Positions 22,644-36,589 of a DNA stretch of 64,000 bases are shown one piece after another. The stretch is from Monosporascus cannonballus (Eukaryota > Ascomycota > Sordariomycetes > Xylariales). The position numbers and the translations under genes are program-made. The stretch's first letter is position 1, and every line of letters begins with the position of its first letter. The notes under the pieces were generated by a model. It saw only the letters and a list, made by a program, of their open reading frames with translations, was not told the origin of the DNA and searched no databases. The stretch lies in NCBI GenBank assembly GCA_004154925.1, contig QJNS01000121.1, positions 62,001-126,000 on the forward strand, given 5' to 3'.

Positions 22644-23680
22644 ATAATATTAATACGATAATAAAATAAAACTTATATATAACTTTTTTTGTATCGACCT
22701 AGTTTTCGATTTAATTTATAATAAGAAATACTATTTTAGTTTAAAATAAATAATGTGCCATTTAAAATTATTAAAAATCTCAATTTTTTTAAAACGTTAA
22801 TTGAATATATTAAAGATTAATTTTTTGGCATAATTAATATATTTCGAATGTGGTTAGTCGGAAACTTAATAATTACAAGTAATGTTTTTATTTCGCTGTA
22901 TATTATGATATACAATGGTATAATCGGTTTTTTTAAATTATTGTCATCCAAAACTTTGTATTGTATATTCAGTTTTAATGAATTGAATGTATAATTAATA
23001 ATACTTTTCTAATTTTTTTTTTTCAAAATAATTTTCGATTATACTAATTATAAGACTGAGAATTAAGTATATAATTTTTTAAAAAAATTGTTACATTTTA
23101 TTAATCAGATATACCGGCTAAAATACTTTGAAATAACCATTTAATAACCGAGTGTAATTTAAATAAATCAATTTTCGAATTTAAATTCTTATCTATATAG
23201 AGTATACTTAAAGTTTTTAAAATATTCTAGAATTTCGAAATTACAAGCTTTTTATATTAATGCGAAACGATAATAGCTATTAATTTCGTAATTACGGAGT
23301 CGAAAATTAAATATAATATGAAATATAATATCTTTTAATTTACCGTATATAATAAAATATTTGGGGTTTTTTTTAAAAATTCGAGAAATTGTTCTACAAA
23401 TAATTACTGCAAAAAGCTAGTTTTTTATAGTTAATTAAAGAATAACTTAATATACAAATTTAATTATTCGTAATACTGAAAACTATATTAAATAGTTTCG
23501 GTTATACATTAATATTTAGCTCCAAATAATAAAACAGTTTAAAGTGAAACCGTTAATAAAATAAATATTTATTAAAATATTAATTTTTTATATAAATACG
23601 TAATATATAAACAAAATTATTTATAATAATAAATTGCTATCTTAATTTCTAGACGTTATTAAACCCGTGGTTTTTTTAGC
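22644..23680. other. AT-rich stretch without recognisable gene
   Basis: Strongly RIP-like composition, no open frame of useful length and no similarity to the other repeats of the window that I could see. Confidence 0.6.
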
Positions 23681-23689
23681 TTTTATCCA

Positions 23690-24400
23690 CGTCGATTTTT
23701 GTCCGAGTTTTAAAGAGTTTTTGCCGTTTAAAGCAACCGAGCGAACCAGCGTTCGTAATCGTCGTTAATTTGTTCAATAATTCGAGTATCGGAATTTTTA
23801 AGCCGGTTATTATTTTCTCTTTTTAATTTTGTCCATAATTTCTTTATAATTCCTATATTATTCGGCAAAAATTCGTATAAAAGTCGAATATCGTTATTTT
23901 CGTAAATTAAATTGTATTCCAAAATTATAGCCGAAATTGATATTTTTAAGGTAAATTTTTTAGATTGATTAAAATGTCGACGGTTTTTATTCGCCCGATA
24001 GCTTTGTAAAACTTAAATACCGTACAAAAGACGGTTTCGTTAAAGATTTTATTAAAACGGATTACCGGTATTATGTATTCGGAATTTTGCGGCATGGTAT
24101 TTTGGTTAATAGTAACTTAAGAACCGAAAAACGATCGAAGTTGAAATTTCTAGCCGTAAAATTAGCGAAGGTTCGTAAAGCTTTTTATACGTACTTAAGG
24201 TTTACTTTTAGGGATTATTCTTACGGCTTACCTTTAAGATTTATTCTTAAAGCTTGTCGTTTAAAATTTAATTTTTCGATTTTGCCGAACTATAAAATTA
24301 ACGGATATAACGTTTATTATAATAGAAGTTTATCGGCAATTACGTATTCGGTTATAAATTAAGGCTTTATAAAATTAAGGAATAGTATATTTTCTTGTAA
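23690..24400 (-). pseudogene. probable Tc1/mariner-type (DDE_3) transposase remnant
   Basis: A minus-strand open stretch (23728-23922) reads YEFLPNNIGIIKKLWTKLKR followed by a basic tail. This resembles the WPPNSPDLNPIENxWxxLKR signature before and around the third catalytic acid of Tc1/mariner and IS630-like transposases, with the key P-D-L-N and E-N positions altered. The region upstream on the same strand to about 24400 keeps fairly high CG content but many stops, and I could not place the earlier catalytic residues. No terminal repeats were found. The assignment rests on one motif. Confidence 0.45.
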
Positions 24401-27400
24401 AAACTATAAATTGTTTGTCGTCTTCGATAATATTAGATATAATATCTATCGCACAAATTATATAATATAATACTTTTCTACGTGTTTGACGTAGTTTGAA
24501 AAATATAGGTTAACCGTATATTTTTTATTACAAATAGTAATAATGTTTGCATTTTTTAAAAAAATATTAAAATATTTATTCACTAAGATTTTCTTCATAA
24601 AAATCTAACCAGTGTTAAAATATTTTATATAATGAAACAATATAACGTCAAATACGACAAATAATAATTTCGAGATTTTTTAATGAAAAACTTAATTATA
24701 TTCGTTAAAAAATACGATCGTATACATAAGTTTTTAAGAAAAAGATAACGTTAATAAGACTTACAACTGTATATATATATATATATAATAGCGATTTAAA
24801 AACTTGAAAATAAACGTTATTTTTAAAAAAAAACCAAATTAAACTTTTAATAAATTGTGAAACGAATTATTTTTAAAAACAATCTTTAAAAACTTTCGAT
24901 ATTTTTATTTTTCTTAAGATAATAATTTTATACAGTTAATTTAAATTGGTTTTTATTTGTTTTCGATTAGTTCTTCTTCTTATTATATGCCCTTTTAATA
25001 GATATTTATTATTGTAATTTTACTATTTTATATAATTTTTAAAATTGGGTGTATATAAAAGTTTTTCGATTTTTAATTTAATATTTTGAAAACGAATTTA
25101 GTTGTATTCTGTATTTCATTTTTCATAATTATTACAATTATTTTTATTTATTAGTTAACCATGATAAATATTAATTTACGTTTTCAAAAAGTGTTATATT
25201 GTAGATCGTCTTTTAGGATATTTTTAAAATATAGTTAAGTTCTAGCAAATAATATTATTTATATTACAAGATGAAAATAATGTTTTTAAAAGTCTCTAAA
25301 AATAAACTTGTAATTGAAATATTTGTAGTTAATATTATTAAATAAGGCTGTAATTAGCGTTTGAATTGAATTATAGATAAAAACGATTTTAACTCTATTT
25401 TAACCTTTAAAGATTTTTCAGATTTTTAGCAAACAGTTTTATAAGTTATTTGTCGAAACCTTAGTTTAATTCTGATCGTATACTAGAATTCTTTCTAACA
25501 TATTTAGGTATTCAAATAATTTTTGAAAATAGTTTTATATTAAACGACTTTTAGGATTTTATATATAATTTTGTCAAAGCTAGATATAAATATTTTTTCT
25601 CCGAAAGTTATTTTAATAAATTAATAAAACCGCCTTTAAAAATGTTAAACATTATATATATTTACGATAACTCCACAATTTACAGATTTAACATTTTGCC
25701 CTTTATAATTAAGTATTATTTGGAAATATCCGTATTAACTCTTTATATCGAATTTGTAAAATAATAATTTCCCAATATTTAGGTAGTTATAATAAAAAAA
25801 CGTTAATGAAAATAAAAGTCTTGCAGATAACGATACGGCATAACTTTATCGTTTATAGTTTACAAAAATAACTAAAAAATATTTTAAAAGCAAAAACAGT
25901 TAAGATTTTTTACTTTACACCGGCTGCTAATAAACTATTAATAGGTAAATAATTGTCAGTTTCGTACGTATTAGGTTTTAGAGGTTTCGGATTTATATGT
26001 AATAATAAAAATATTAATAACGGAAAAGAATATTATAAGAAATTAATACCGCAAAATAAATCGAAAATTGAAAAACTTTTAAACGCCAAAATTAACGAAA
26101 AGGTTTTTGTCGAAAATCGAGTAATATTTATAAATAGTGAATATTATACTATTCTTATTAAGGTAAAGCTTTATATTATGTATATTTTTCAAACTAGGAA
26201 TTAAAACCGGTTAATAAATTATATGTATTTTAACAAAACAATATGCAAGAAATAAACCCTTTAAATTTATTAAAAGTAATTATTTATCGAAATTTTCATT
26301 AAAAGATTTTTCTTCTACATTTACATATTCATTTTCAGCATAATTTAAATTTAATAATATATTTTTATTATTATTAACGAATTTTTTCAAGTTTTATTTG
26401 GAATATTAAAACATTTATTAACGTTATAAACGTTATAAAAATTTTATTGAAATTGAAATTTTATAATATTACTTTAAAAAGTCAACGAAAATTTATAAGA
26501 AAAAAACGAAATTGTTACTATTAAAAATATATTAATATAGTAATACTGGATACAAAATGAAGAAATATTAAAAATATTATCTTTTATTGTTTTCAAAATT
26601 TGGATAATCTAATTGACCCAACAATCTAAATAATAAAATGTTTAATTTTTTCAATATAAATTAATTAATTCTTAAAATTTAAGAAAGTTTAACATTAAAA
26701 TTTTGAATCTCCTAAATAAATAAATGCCAGGACTATTAACGTAACAATAAATATTTTTATTTTAATATAATAAATATCGATTACTTTAATTTTATTCATT
26801 ATTACGTTATTAAAGATTATTTCGGCTATATTTTTAACGTTTGCTACTTTATTTAGTAATTTTTGAATTACGTTTTGAATTATTAAAGCTTTGCCGATAA
26901 CAGTTAAAATAAAAAAAACCAATAAATTGCGAACACCCCGAAATTTCAGCGGCAGAAGTTAAAATAAAAGAAGCTTTTTCGTTACAAAACGCTAAAAAAT
27001 AACGGCGGTTTTTTTACTTCCGAACGGCGGTTTATAAAGAATTATCGACTGTTGATAGACCAAAAAATAACGAGAAATCGATGAGAAAAACGAAGGCGTT
27101 TTGTTCTTTTTCGGCAAAAGACATGTATTACACTTTTTCTCTTTTAGAAAATAATTTCTTTTCGCTTTTTTTCTATTAAAATACGACGTTTTATAACGCT
27201 TTATAACGTTTTTAAGTGTAAAACCAGAAACATATATAAATAAACAAATTTAAACACTCGAAAACTTTTTAAAAAAATATCAATAAATTAAAATTTATTT
27301 TAATATGAAATAATTATTAAAAAATATTATTATAAAATATCTTTATTACAAAATATTATTATAAAATATCTTTATTACAAAATATTTATATAAAAATTTA

Positions 27401-27576
27401 ATAAGATTTAATAAAAATTAAAATTATTATATTAAATTTTAATAAACGTTTCGCAATTAATAATAACTATATTTCGTTGTAAGATTTATATCATCGTATT
27501 TTAATATTATTATAATCATTATATTATTCGTAAAACCTTAGCATACGCTTTTTTAAATTTCTTTCATTTTAATATA
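24400..27576. other. AT-rich stretch, no gene recognised
   Basis: Contains a TA microsatellite at about 24770-24790. An 83-codon open stretch at 25953-26204 (plus strand, with GKEYYKKLIPQNKSKIEKLL) matches no family I know and has RIP-like composition around it. A slightly less decayed patch at 26930-27110 has AACGGCGGTTT twice. None of this supports a gene call. Confidence 0.5.
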
Positions 27577-27581
27577 ATTAT

Positions 27582-27769
27582 TATAAAAGGTTTTACCTAA
27601 GCGGTTTGCAATTAGTTACCAATGAAAATTTATTTTCTAGCTAAAGAGAAAAAAAAGGGAAAATAAAAATACAATTATGTATATTCGCATATAAGGCGTT
27701 ACGTTAATACTGCTTGGTACCGGCGTTTATCCGGTGGTCCATAATAAGGCTTTATATAGCCTTATTATA
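27582..27769 (-). repeat. 3' LTR of element B
   Basis: 188 bp, aligned end to end with 34248-34434; the more strongly mutated of the two, with both termini altered by G to A or C to T. Confidence 0.88.
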
Positions 27770-28755
27770 TTACCCCTTACCTTTCCCGAAAAGGGTTAAT
27801 TTATCGTAAGATCAGTAATCGAAATAATTTTTAGCTTTTAATTAATCCGAAATTCGGAAATTTGTCGATTTCCAAATTAGCGCTAACTTAAGTGGCTAAT
27901 TATAAGTTGATTATGCGTTAAATAGATTTATATATAAAAACGTATTTACGGTTTTATTTATTTTAATTTTTCCTTTTTATAATTATTATTTAATTCTGTA
28001 AGTTAATTTTTATTAATACTTATAATAACGTTTTTATACGTTATTCCATAACGGTTTAAAAACTGATTAATATGTTATAACGCCGCGAAAATACCCCGTA
28101 AAAAAGGACGTTTTTACGGGTTCGGGCCCTTTTGGTAAATCGGACTCTGTTAAAGTTTTTCGTACGTTACGTACTTACGTTGCCCTGGATAAATATCCCG
28201 CCCGTATTTGCGATATACTTTATTTTACTTATATAACTTGTTTTGCCAAAATCCCAGACGCGTTTTATTTAAATTAACAAAATATATAATTTGTTTATAC
28301 GTTATTTGTTTGTTATATATAAAATGCTTATTATTATAGGCAAAAAGGTGGTTTATTGTTAGGCTTACGTTAATCATAATTATAAATATCCCGAAATAAA
28401 TATCCGTTTTGTTTTTGTTAATATATTTTTTTAATATGGTTTCCGCGTAATTTACGAATATTTCCGAACTTTGTTAAGTAGTTAACGCGTTTTGTAAAGT
28501 TGATTTTAATTATAATTACCGAAACCCTGGTAAATTCGTTTTTTTACGTATTTTTTATATTATTTTTTTACTGTTAACCTTGGTTTAGCGGTTATTCGCA
28601 CCTAGGAAAAGGAGGGTACCGAGGCTTTGCGTTTGTATTTTGAATTTTCGTATATCGTTTGTTTTAAAGTAAGTTTACGTTTTTAATTCCTGGTTTATGC
28701 GTTATTTATACGTAGGTTAAGTTACCGGTTTTGCCGGTCCTTTCGTCCCGCGTGG

Positions 28756-28922
28756 TGTAAGGGGCTGCATACGCAGTAGCTAAGGATATGGGCCACAACA
28801 GGTCTATTGAGAAATCTAGGGAACAGCTAAGAAGATGCGTGGGAACAGCTAGCTATATAAATACGGGAGCCACGGGATTAGCGTTACGCTAATCCCTCCA
28901 CTAGGGCCCTTGGCCCGTGACA
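28756..28922. mobile_element. 167-bp LTR-like mini-element, second family
   Basis: Starts TGTAAGGGG and ends CCCGTGACA, with a perfect and non-trivial 5-bp target duplication CGTGG on both sides (28751-28755, 28923-28927). A TATA box candidate (CTATATAAATACGGG) lies at about 28853-28867, followed by GGGATTAGCGTTACGCTAATCCC, whose two arms can pair. Balanced base composition inside heavily RIP-mutated element B. No coding capacity. Solo LTR or TRIM-like element are the main options. Confidence 0.8.
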
Positions 28923-28999
28923 CGTGGTAAAGAATGTATTAAGCATAAAAATAACAAATTCCGTTATATAAGTTTTTTTTACAATATTCCCGCATTTTT

Positions 29000-31900
29000 T
29001 CCGCGTTGTTTATTAATTTACGTTATAGGCTAAATTGATAACCGTTAATAATCGTATTATTAGCGTTTTCGAAAGTTTCGAAATTGTAACTTAGGCGGCT
29101 AAAAAAAAGGTTTTGGTTTTACCGGAATTTGATATAAATAAGGCCGAATAATTACGCGTTTTAAGCACGTAATTCTCGTATAACGTTAACGTTATAAACT
29201 TATAATGTTAATGTTATAAACTTATAATGCTAATGTTATAAATTTATAATGTAAGTTATTAGATTTATAAGTTTTTAAAAGTAATTAAATAATTTCGTAA
29301 CCGGCGTATTATTTCTGTAATTCCTAATTTTTTTTAATATGTTTTGGTTGTAAATAACGGAAACGTTATTTTAACGCCTATTTATGAATTATATAAAGTT
29401 ATTTTTAAGTAGTTTTCTTAAGTTTTCTATATCGTTTACGTATTATCCGGCCGGTATTTTTGGGCTGGATTTTTACCCGTCCGCTTTTGGATGGTACGCT
29501 AGATTTGGGGTCCGTTATTAATGGTTGTATTGCCGTGTTCTTTTTTCGAATTGTTATAAAGCTGCCATATTTGCGAATTTTTCGAGCGGCACCTAAGTCG
29601 GTTTTGCGTAGTTTAACCATTTTATCTAAATTTGGCGTATAAAATTTTTCCTTATTTTTTTGGTCCGGGCTTAAAGGATATTTTCGATTTTGAATTCCGG
29701 TTCGTTATTTTTTTAGGGATAATAAAAAAGAGTTACGTATTTGCGTTAATTTGGGACGGTAAAGGGTTGCGGTTTACGCGTTTTAATAAATTAACGTTAA
29801 AACGGTTATAGATTTTTTTGAATATATTTAGTTCGATAACGTAAAAATTGATTATTTTGGTTATTTGGTATTTAGCTTAAAATTACTTTAACTTTTTCGA
29901 CGGCCAGGAAGTAACGATATTTTTTAAAGATAATTAGATTTTGTCGCTAATTTCGTATCTTTCGGTAGAAGAATAACGTTTATTTATTATTTTCTTTTAG
30001 GTTTGCTAGGTTACCGCTATCGCAGCTTAAGCGAATTCCGTATTTTTTCGTAATTTCCTAACGAAATTTTCCGTTTTTGTACGTAAATTTTTTTGGGCTC
30101 CTAAATTGCTTTTTATTTAGGAAATTAAATTAGCATAATACTTATAGAATAAAAAAAAGGATTTAATTTTACTGAAATCGTATTTCGGTTATTAATTGCA
30201 AATATCGCCCCCGGAAAAAAAACTTATTTTATTTTTATTACAAATACGTTATAAAAATTTACAAATAAATTAATATTTTTTAATTATCCTTTTCCATAAT
30301 ATTATTGGTTTTTAGGTAGTATGCAATAAAAAAATGTTATTTTCTTTTTATTAACTTATAAAGTTTGGTCCAAACTTTCTTTACTTAATTAGTTTTCTTA
30401 TTATTTATAAAAGCCTTAAAAAGGTATAAAATCTTTAATATATTTTTACGAATATTTTTATATATATTTTTACGTTTATCGTACGTATCGGTTTTAAAAT
30501 TATTGCCTTAAATAATTGATTTATTATAATTATTAAAAAATATAAGTGGTATTTAAAAACGGTTAATAAATTAGTTATAAAATCGATCGATAATTTACTA
30601 TAATATTATTCGGAAATCGGAAATAATTTTAATAACATTTTTTTAAATTTTTTGTACCTTTTTATTGCTATATACGTTATAATTCCTACAGAATTACTTT
30701 ATTATATAATATATATCCGGCTAAAAGAATTTTTTTAAAAATACCGTTATCGTAACCTTTTTGCTTAAGTAGCTTATTATATAAAAATTATAAATATACG
30801 TTCCAAAGTTTTTGAAAGTTTTCGTAATATTAAAATATTTGTGTTTTTCGAAATAACCCGTTATTTTTAATTTTAATCTTATTAACCGTTATCGTATTTT
30901 CTGTATATTTTTAATATTTCGTAAATAATATAAATAATTATTTATTTTTTATGAACTAATATTTTCGTATAAGTTTTCAATTCTTAGCTTTTTTATAAAT
31001 ATATTTTATTTTTTATACGAAAATATATCGGCCTTAATATTTAAGCGGCCGGTACGGAATTCGAGATAAAAATTAAAACGGAATAATTGTTTTAATTACT
31101 CTATTTAACGTTCGTTTAACTTTTGAATAATTATAAAACATTTCAAATTTTTATAATTAATAATAATCTTAAATAAAGTTATTATATTACGTAATTTTAT
31201 ATTTTACGGTTTGAAATAATTTATTATTATCAAAGAATTTTTATTATGTATTTCGTAATTAATTTTAATAAGGTTCAACTTTTTAACCTGGAATAAATAA
31301 TTTCCGTATATTATTCCTTAATAATTTGCTTTTAATATTATAAATTTTTCGGGGTTTTATTACGTTAAAATTTGTTTCATTATAAAAGTGTTTTTAAAAC
31401 GTTTAAACGTTATTTTTTTTTCCGGATTAAGGTTATTAACGGTACCGATACATCCGCGTAATAAGTTATAAAATCGCGGTAAAAATTTACGAACCCTAAA
31501 AAGCTTCGGATTTTTTTAAGCGTTTTGGAAATTTTTTAATTTTTAATTACGTATAGCTTTTCGGAGTCCATTCGTATCCCCTTCTCGGCATTTATAATAA
31601 ATCTAAGATATTTTGTCGTTTTTACGGCGAATTCGCATTTGGAAATATCCAGATTTAAAATCCGTTTTTTAAGCGGCTTAAGACCTTTTTTACTTTTTGC
31701 ATATGATCCTCCTTAAATCCGGAGGAAAAAATAAGGATATCGTCTATATACGCTAAACAGAAAACGTTAAGGTATTTTTTTAGGACCTCGTTAACTTATT
31801 ACTAAAAGGTTACGGGAATCTTATATAAGCCGAACAGTATTATTAGCTATTCGTATAAGCCGAAACGCGTTCGGAATGTTATTTTTTATTTGTTTTTTCC

Positions 31901-34240
31901 TTAATTCTAATTTTATAAAACGTTATTTGGACGTTTATTTTCGTAAATTATTTAACGTAAAAAGATAACTTTAAAGTTTTCGAAATAAGGGGTAAAAGGT
32001 AACAATCTTTTTCGGTTATTATATTTAGCGCCCGATGATCGTAATAAAAATGTAATTTTTCTTTGGATTTTTTTATCAATAAAACCGGAGCCTTTGTAAG
32101 TAAATTACTTACGCGGATATACCTTTTATTTAAAAGCTCCGTTAAGGTTTTCCTTAAGGTTAGCAGCTTATTTTTAATTATACCATATAAAGGCCCTTAT
32201 ATTACTGGTATTTTTCTCTTTATTTCGTTTTGGCGTAATAAAATTATATGGTTTATTTCGGGACGGGGTAAAGGTAAGGCGTTATTTAATTTTTTGTTAA
32301 TTCTTTTTAGGCGTTAACGGCTTATTAATATCGGCCAAAATAATTAAAAACAGCTAAACTTCTTATCTGGTCCTTTTAATTTTTTTATTTTCCTAAATTT
32401 TGCTTTAAAAACGGCAGATAAAATTTTTTTCGTTTCGTAAATTATTTGTACGTTATATTTTTAGGTTTCGTATCTTTTTTCGTAAACCTTTATACGATCT
32501 GTTACGTTTATTATTAGAAAATACTTTTATATTACGTATATAATGTCGTAATGTTTTATTTAAAGTTTCCTTAAAATTAAGAGGTAATTAAGGCTATTAA
32601 TAATATATGCGAATATCTTAATTTTAAAACAGTCGATATCTGTTTTTATATATATTATTTCCTTAATTTTTCCTTGCCGTTATTTATTTTTTTTTCGAAC
32701 TTTTTTTAATCCGCATAATTTTATTAAAATATGTAATAACCGTAAACTTTAGACAAACATTTTACTTATTCCGGCAAAATATTTATATCCTTAATTAATA
32801 AAAGTTTTTACAAATTTTTCGTAATTAATATATATATCGATAATAAATAAAATGCCATTTATATTTTGCTTCGCGATTTTTATTTCGGCCTAAGTTACTT
32901 TTCGCTTTTAAACGTACCGATATTTAACAATTACTTTTTTTCCCTTTTCGCTTTTAAATTCCCACTTTTCGTTTTCGTACGTTTTTAACGAATTAATCCT
33001 TCCTTACGGTTTTTTTGCTGGTAAAAACGGGCAATCGTTCGCTTTGCAATTAAGACGCTTACAACGCAGGTAAAAGCCTTTCGTTTTACGGGCGTTCCGT
33101 TGCTTTTAAGTTATCTATCGTACGTATTATTTTAATGTTAGGGGTAAAATTTAGGGTCCTTACTTTTGCTATTTTATTGCCGAAATACCCGTTATGTTTA
33201 TATTGTTATTTACGTTATTTTCCGCTTGGCTATTACAGCCTAATTAAGCTATTAAAAATTATTCGTTTTTTTTTTGCCATATTATTTCTTTAAAACGTCC
33301 GGCAATTTTTATTACCTTATTTATTTATACATCATAACTTTTAAAGAAATCCTTTAAAATTAAGAATAAATAAATTTCTTATTTAATAATTTTTTCAAAA
33401 ACGTAAATTTTGTTTCCGTTAATTAGGTAATTCCTTTTGCGTTTATTGACGTTTTTTAAATAAAGGATAAAATAACGAAAATTTCGCATTATTAGTTTGT
33501 TTTAAATTCCGAAAACGTTCGGTTACCTTTTTCTTTTTATGCCGTTTATTATATTATTCGTATAATACCTAAAAAAAACCGACGGGTTATAAATATTATT
33601 TAGGTTTTCGGTAATTTAATAAATAATAACCGTACGTTATATATTGGTTTCGAATTTTTCGTATATGGCGTAAAATTGTTTACAAACCTTTTTTACGAAA
33701 ATAACGTTTATTTCGAATTTATTAGTTATGGATACGTATTATCCGGGGAACGCTTTTTTTGTCCCGTCGAACTTCTCCGGCCAAAATAACGGCTTCCGTT
33801 TAGCTCCTATTATTAATTCGGTTATTCGAACTGCTTTTGCAAAATAACCTAATTAAGTTTTCGATAATTATTAAATCGAAAAAAAATTAATATTTACAAG
33901 GGTTATCGCATTCCGAACTTGTAATTAAATAGTAAACTTTTATTAAGTAATTAAGCCGTTTTTGAATTGTTTAGCCGTTTATATTAGTTTTTTATTTGCT
34001 TTATATTGCACTTTTATATGTTTACGGAATTGGGTTACCTTTTTTTTTTTGCTTTTTTCGAACTGGTAACTTATACGTTATTTTATAGTTGTTATCGAGC
34101 TTATTAAGGTTTCCGTTATAGCGCTAAATACCTCTTATAACTTTAAGTCGATAAGGGCCCTTTGTTAGGCCCCTTAAGAAACGTTCGAAAATCCTAATAT
34201 CTGATTCCGAACGTTTTTTGCTTTGCTAAATAATAAGTTA
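29000..34240 (-). pseudogene. gag-pol of element B
   Basis: On the minus strand the reverse transcriptase can be read around 32000-31680: ...FRTRFGLYEWLVMPFGL-type block near 31850-31900, then EVLKKYLNVFCLAYIDDILI with the YxDD box (YIDD) intact at about 31733-31755, followed by FSSGFKEDHMQKVKKVLSRL. The block SFLGFVNFYRDFI lies near 31460-31510. Integrase sequence follows toward 29700. Near 29620-29440 a patch is little mutated and open on both strands. Family: Ty3/Gypsy; a chromodomain was not found. Inactive. Confidence 0.8.
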
Positions 34241-34247
34241 GAAAATA

Positions 34248-34434
34248 TGTAAAAGGCTTTACCTAAGCGGTCTGCAATCAATTGCCAATAAGAATTTATT
34301 TTTAATTAAAAAGAAAAGAAAAGGAAGATAAAAATACAATTATGTATGTTCGCATATAAGGCGTTGCGTTAATGCTGTTTGGTATCGGCGTTTGTCCGGT
34401 GCTCTATAATAGGGCTCCATACAGCCCCATTACA
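34248..34434 (-). repeat. 5' LTR of element B
   Basis: 187 bp, termini TGTAAAAGG and CCCATTACA intact; less RIP damage than its partner. Confidence 0.9.
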
Positions 34435-34439
34435 ATTAT

Positions 34440-36200
34440 ATAAGTAATGTTTATATATACAAAATATAAATCTTTTTAGATTTTTTAGAAAAAACTTGTA
34501 ACTTATTTAAGTTATTACTTTTAAATTTTTCGATATATATAGAAAATTAAAAACGATATTACTATATTTTAATATAAAAAAACAAATTATATCTATAACA
34601 AAACTAGGAATTATATATATTAAATTACTTAAAACCTTTTAAAAATTTAATGATTTGTTTATAATAAAAAACGTTTTTAAGTTTTTTATATATAACAAAA
34701 TTTAACTTTACCTTTTAAAACTATCGTAATTATTGGTTTATAAACTTTTTAATCGTAATAACATATAGTTTGCAGAAATCTTCATTTAATAAAAGTATTT
34801 TTAAAGTCATATAAATTCTGCAAATATTATAATAATATTTCGAAATTTGTATTTTAAAGCAATAAATTTAAATTTGGGGTTTTCAACTTGAGAAAAAAAA
34901 ACTACAAAGTTAAATTTGCTTTCATACTTTAATTTTATAATTATTAAATTTACTATATAGCCAGAAATGTCAGTCCTTGATTTATTAAAACGCCTTAGAT
35001 TATATATACTTAGCATTAACTTATTAATAATTATTTTTTAAAATTTATTAGGTTTTGTATATTCGACTGCACTTATTAAGATATTTAAAATATAAAGTTA
35101 GCGAAAATATTTATTTATTTATGTGTTAACAGAAATAATTGCTAGAGTTTATTCCTATATTATTGCAATAATGCTCTCGTAATTACTATAAATATATCTT
35201 AAATATATTATTTCTCCTACAATATTTTTGTTGTATTAACAAATAATGTAACGTTTTATATAATACAAAAAACTTTATTAATATAGTTTCAATATATATA
35301 AAAAATTAAAACTTAGTATTTCCATTTTTTAACAGATAGGAAAATTATTATATAGTAAAATTCTAAAATATTACCTTAATAAAAATATTGAGTTCTTTTA
35401 TATATTTACATTTTTCTGTATTTCGATGTTTTATTAGAAATTTGTAATATATATAATTGTTTACTTAATATCGGATATTCAGTTCGCTTTCATTTTATTG
35501 ATAATATGTGAAAATAAATCTATTTTTAACACTGCATTTTAATTTATTATATCGTTTGATAATATTACACTCGAAAATTTTTAACTAAAATAATTTTGAT
35601 CTAATGTAATAGTTATTTTTTTGCATATGATATTTTAATTATATTTATATTAAATATTTTGCGATTTATTTCAGAGATTTTTTTATACTTGTAAATGTTT
35701 TAAAAATATCATTCAGATATATTTTTACAAATTTAATATATTACCACATTAAATATCTTCAAAATATTCTAATATAAATAAATTAAATTCTATAATTAAA
35801 AATTGGCTCAAAAAGCACCATGATTGAAGTAAAACGAACTGTATTTTTATTAAACGTTAAGAAAGATATTATAAAAATCCGAGCTTTTTTATAAAAAAAG
35901 TTTAATAAAATTAAATTAACGTCTCAAAATCTCCTTGATAGGTTTATTTTACTTTTAATATAACTTTATAAAATTATATAAAATTAAAAGCTCTAAATTA
36001 ATTATCGCATTCGAAAACATTATATATATTATTCGGTTAATTAGATCCGTGCGCCTATTTATTTCGAACCAAAACATAGCCTTTTTATATAGAATATAAT
36101 ACTACAAATAAATTCAATAAAATGATGTAAAGTCAGTATCTAAATAAAGTTTTTGATTAATTTAACTAGGTTTTAGGTAATATGTTAGGTTTTATTTATC
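34440..36200. other. AT-rich stretch without recognisable gene
   Basis: Nothing recognisable: no open frame above about 70 codons and no repeat match to other parts of the window. Confidence 0.6.
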
Positions 36201-36208
36201 TCATCTTG

Positions 36209-36374
36209 ATCAGGACCGCATTTTGGAGGTTATGGCTGCGCCTGCAGCGCAGCAGCCGTAGCCACAGCTATAGCTTTTAATCAAAAAATATCTGTCAGGG
36301 ATCCAATATATCAGCTAAACTCCCTTAAAAACAATACCTACAAAAATAACAAAACCTCCAAAATAAGGCCTGAT
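36209..36374. mobile_element. 166-bp inverted-repeat (MITE-like) element
   Basis: The left end ATCAGGACCGCATTTTGGAG is repeated in inverted form at the right end (36350-36374) with few mismatches; arms are about 25 bp. A perfect GC-rich palindrome, GCTGCGC-CTGCA-GCGCAGC, lies at 36235-36253. Base composition contrasts with the AT-rich surroundings. I could not find a convincing target duplication. Confidence 0.6.
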
Positions 36375-36589
36375 AACAAATTGAGGTTTTTTCGTTTCGT
36401 TTGTTACGCTGCTATATAAATTCGCAAAAATTATTAATATCAACTTTAATAATATATGTTAATTACGAAACGTCCATCATTTTAACTTATATAATTTAAT
36501 ACATAATTAAAATCTTTATTTTTTAATATAATAATAATCTTAATTAATACAAAACAAAAATTATTACAGTAAAAAAATAACCCAAAATC

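Larger units (their letters stand above)
27582..34434 (-). mobile_element. complete Ty3 retroelement B, minus strand
   Basis: A second, unrelated LTR family: 6,853 bp, LTRs of 188 bp (27582-27769) and 187 bp (34248-34434), flanked by a perfect 5-bp duplication ATTAT (27577-27581 and 34435-34439). LTR ends are TGTAAAAGG...CCCATTACA on the right and RIP-altered TATAAAAGG...CTTATTATA on the left. The minus strand reads gag (about 34240-32900), then reverse transcriptase, RNase H and integrase down to about 29000. Stops in all domains. A 167-bp mini-element is inserted at 28756-28922. Confidence 0.9.

Noticed and set aside
24087..24362. 91-codon plus-strand open stretch
   Set aside because: Likely shadow of the Tc1/mariner-like remnant read on the minus strand; no domain on the plus strand.
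26695..26922. 75-codon hydrophobic minus-strand open stretch
   Set aside because: AT-rich DNA gives Ile/Leu/Lys/Asn-rich open frames by chance; nothing else supports a gene.
28091..28118. CCCGTAAAAA/TTTTTACGGG hairpin as a terminator
   Set aside because: Intrinsic terminators are not a feature of fungal genes, and the site lies in the 3' region of inactive element B.
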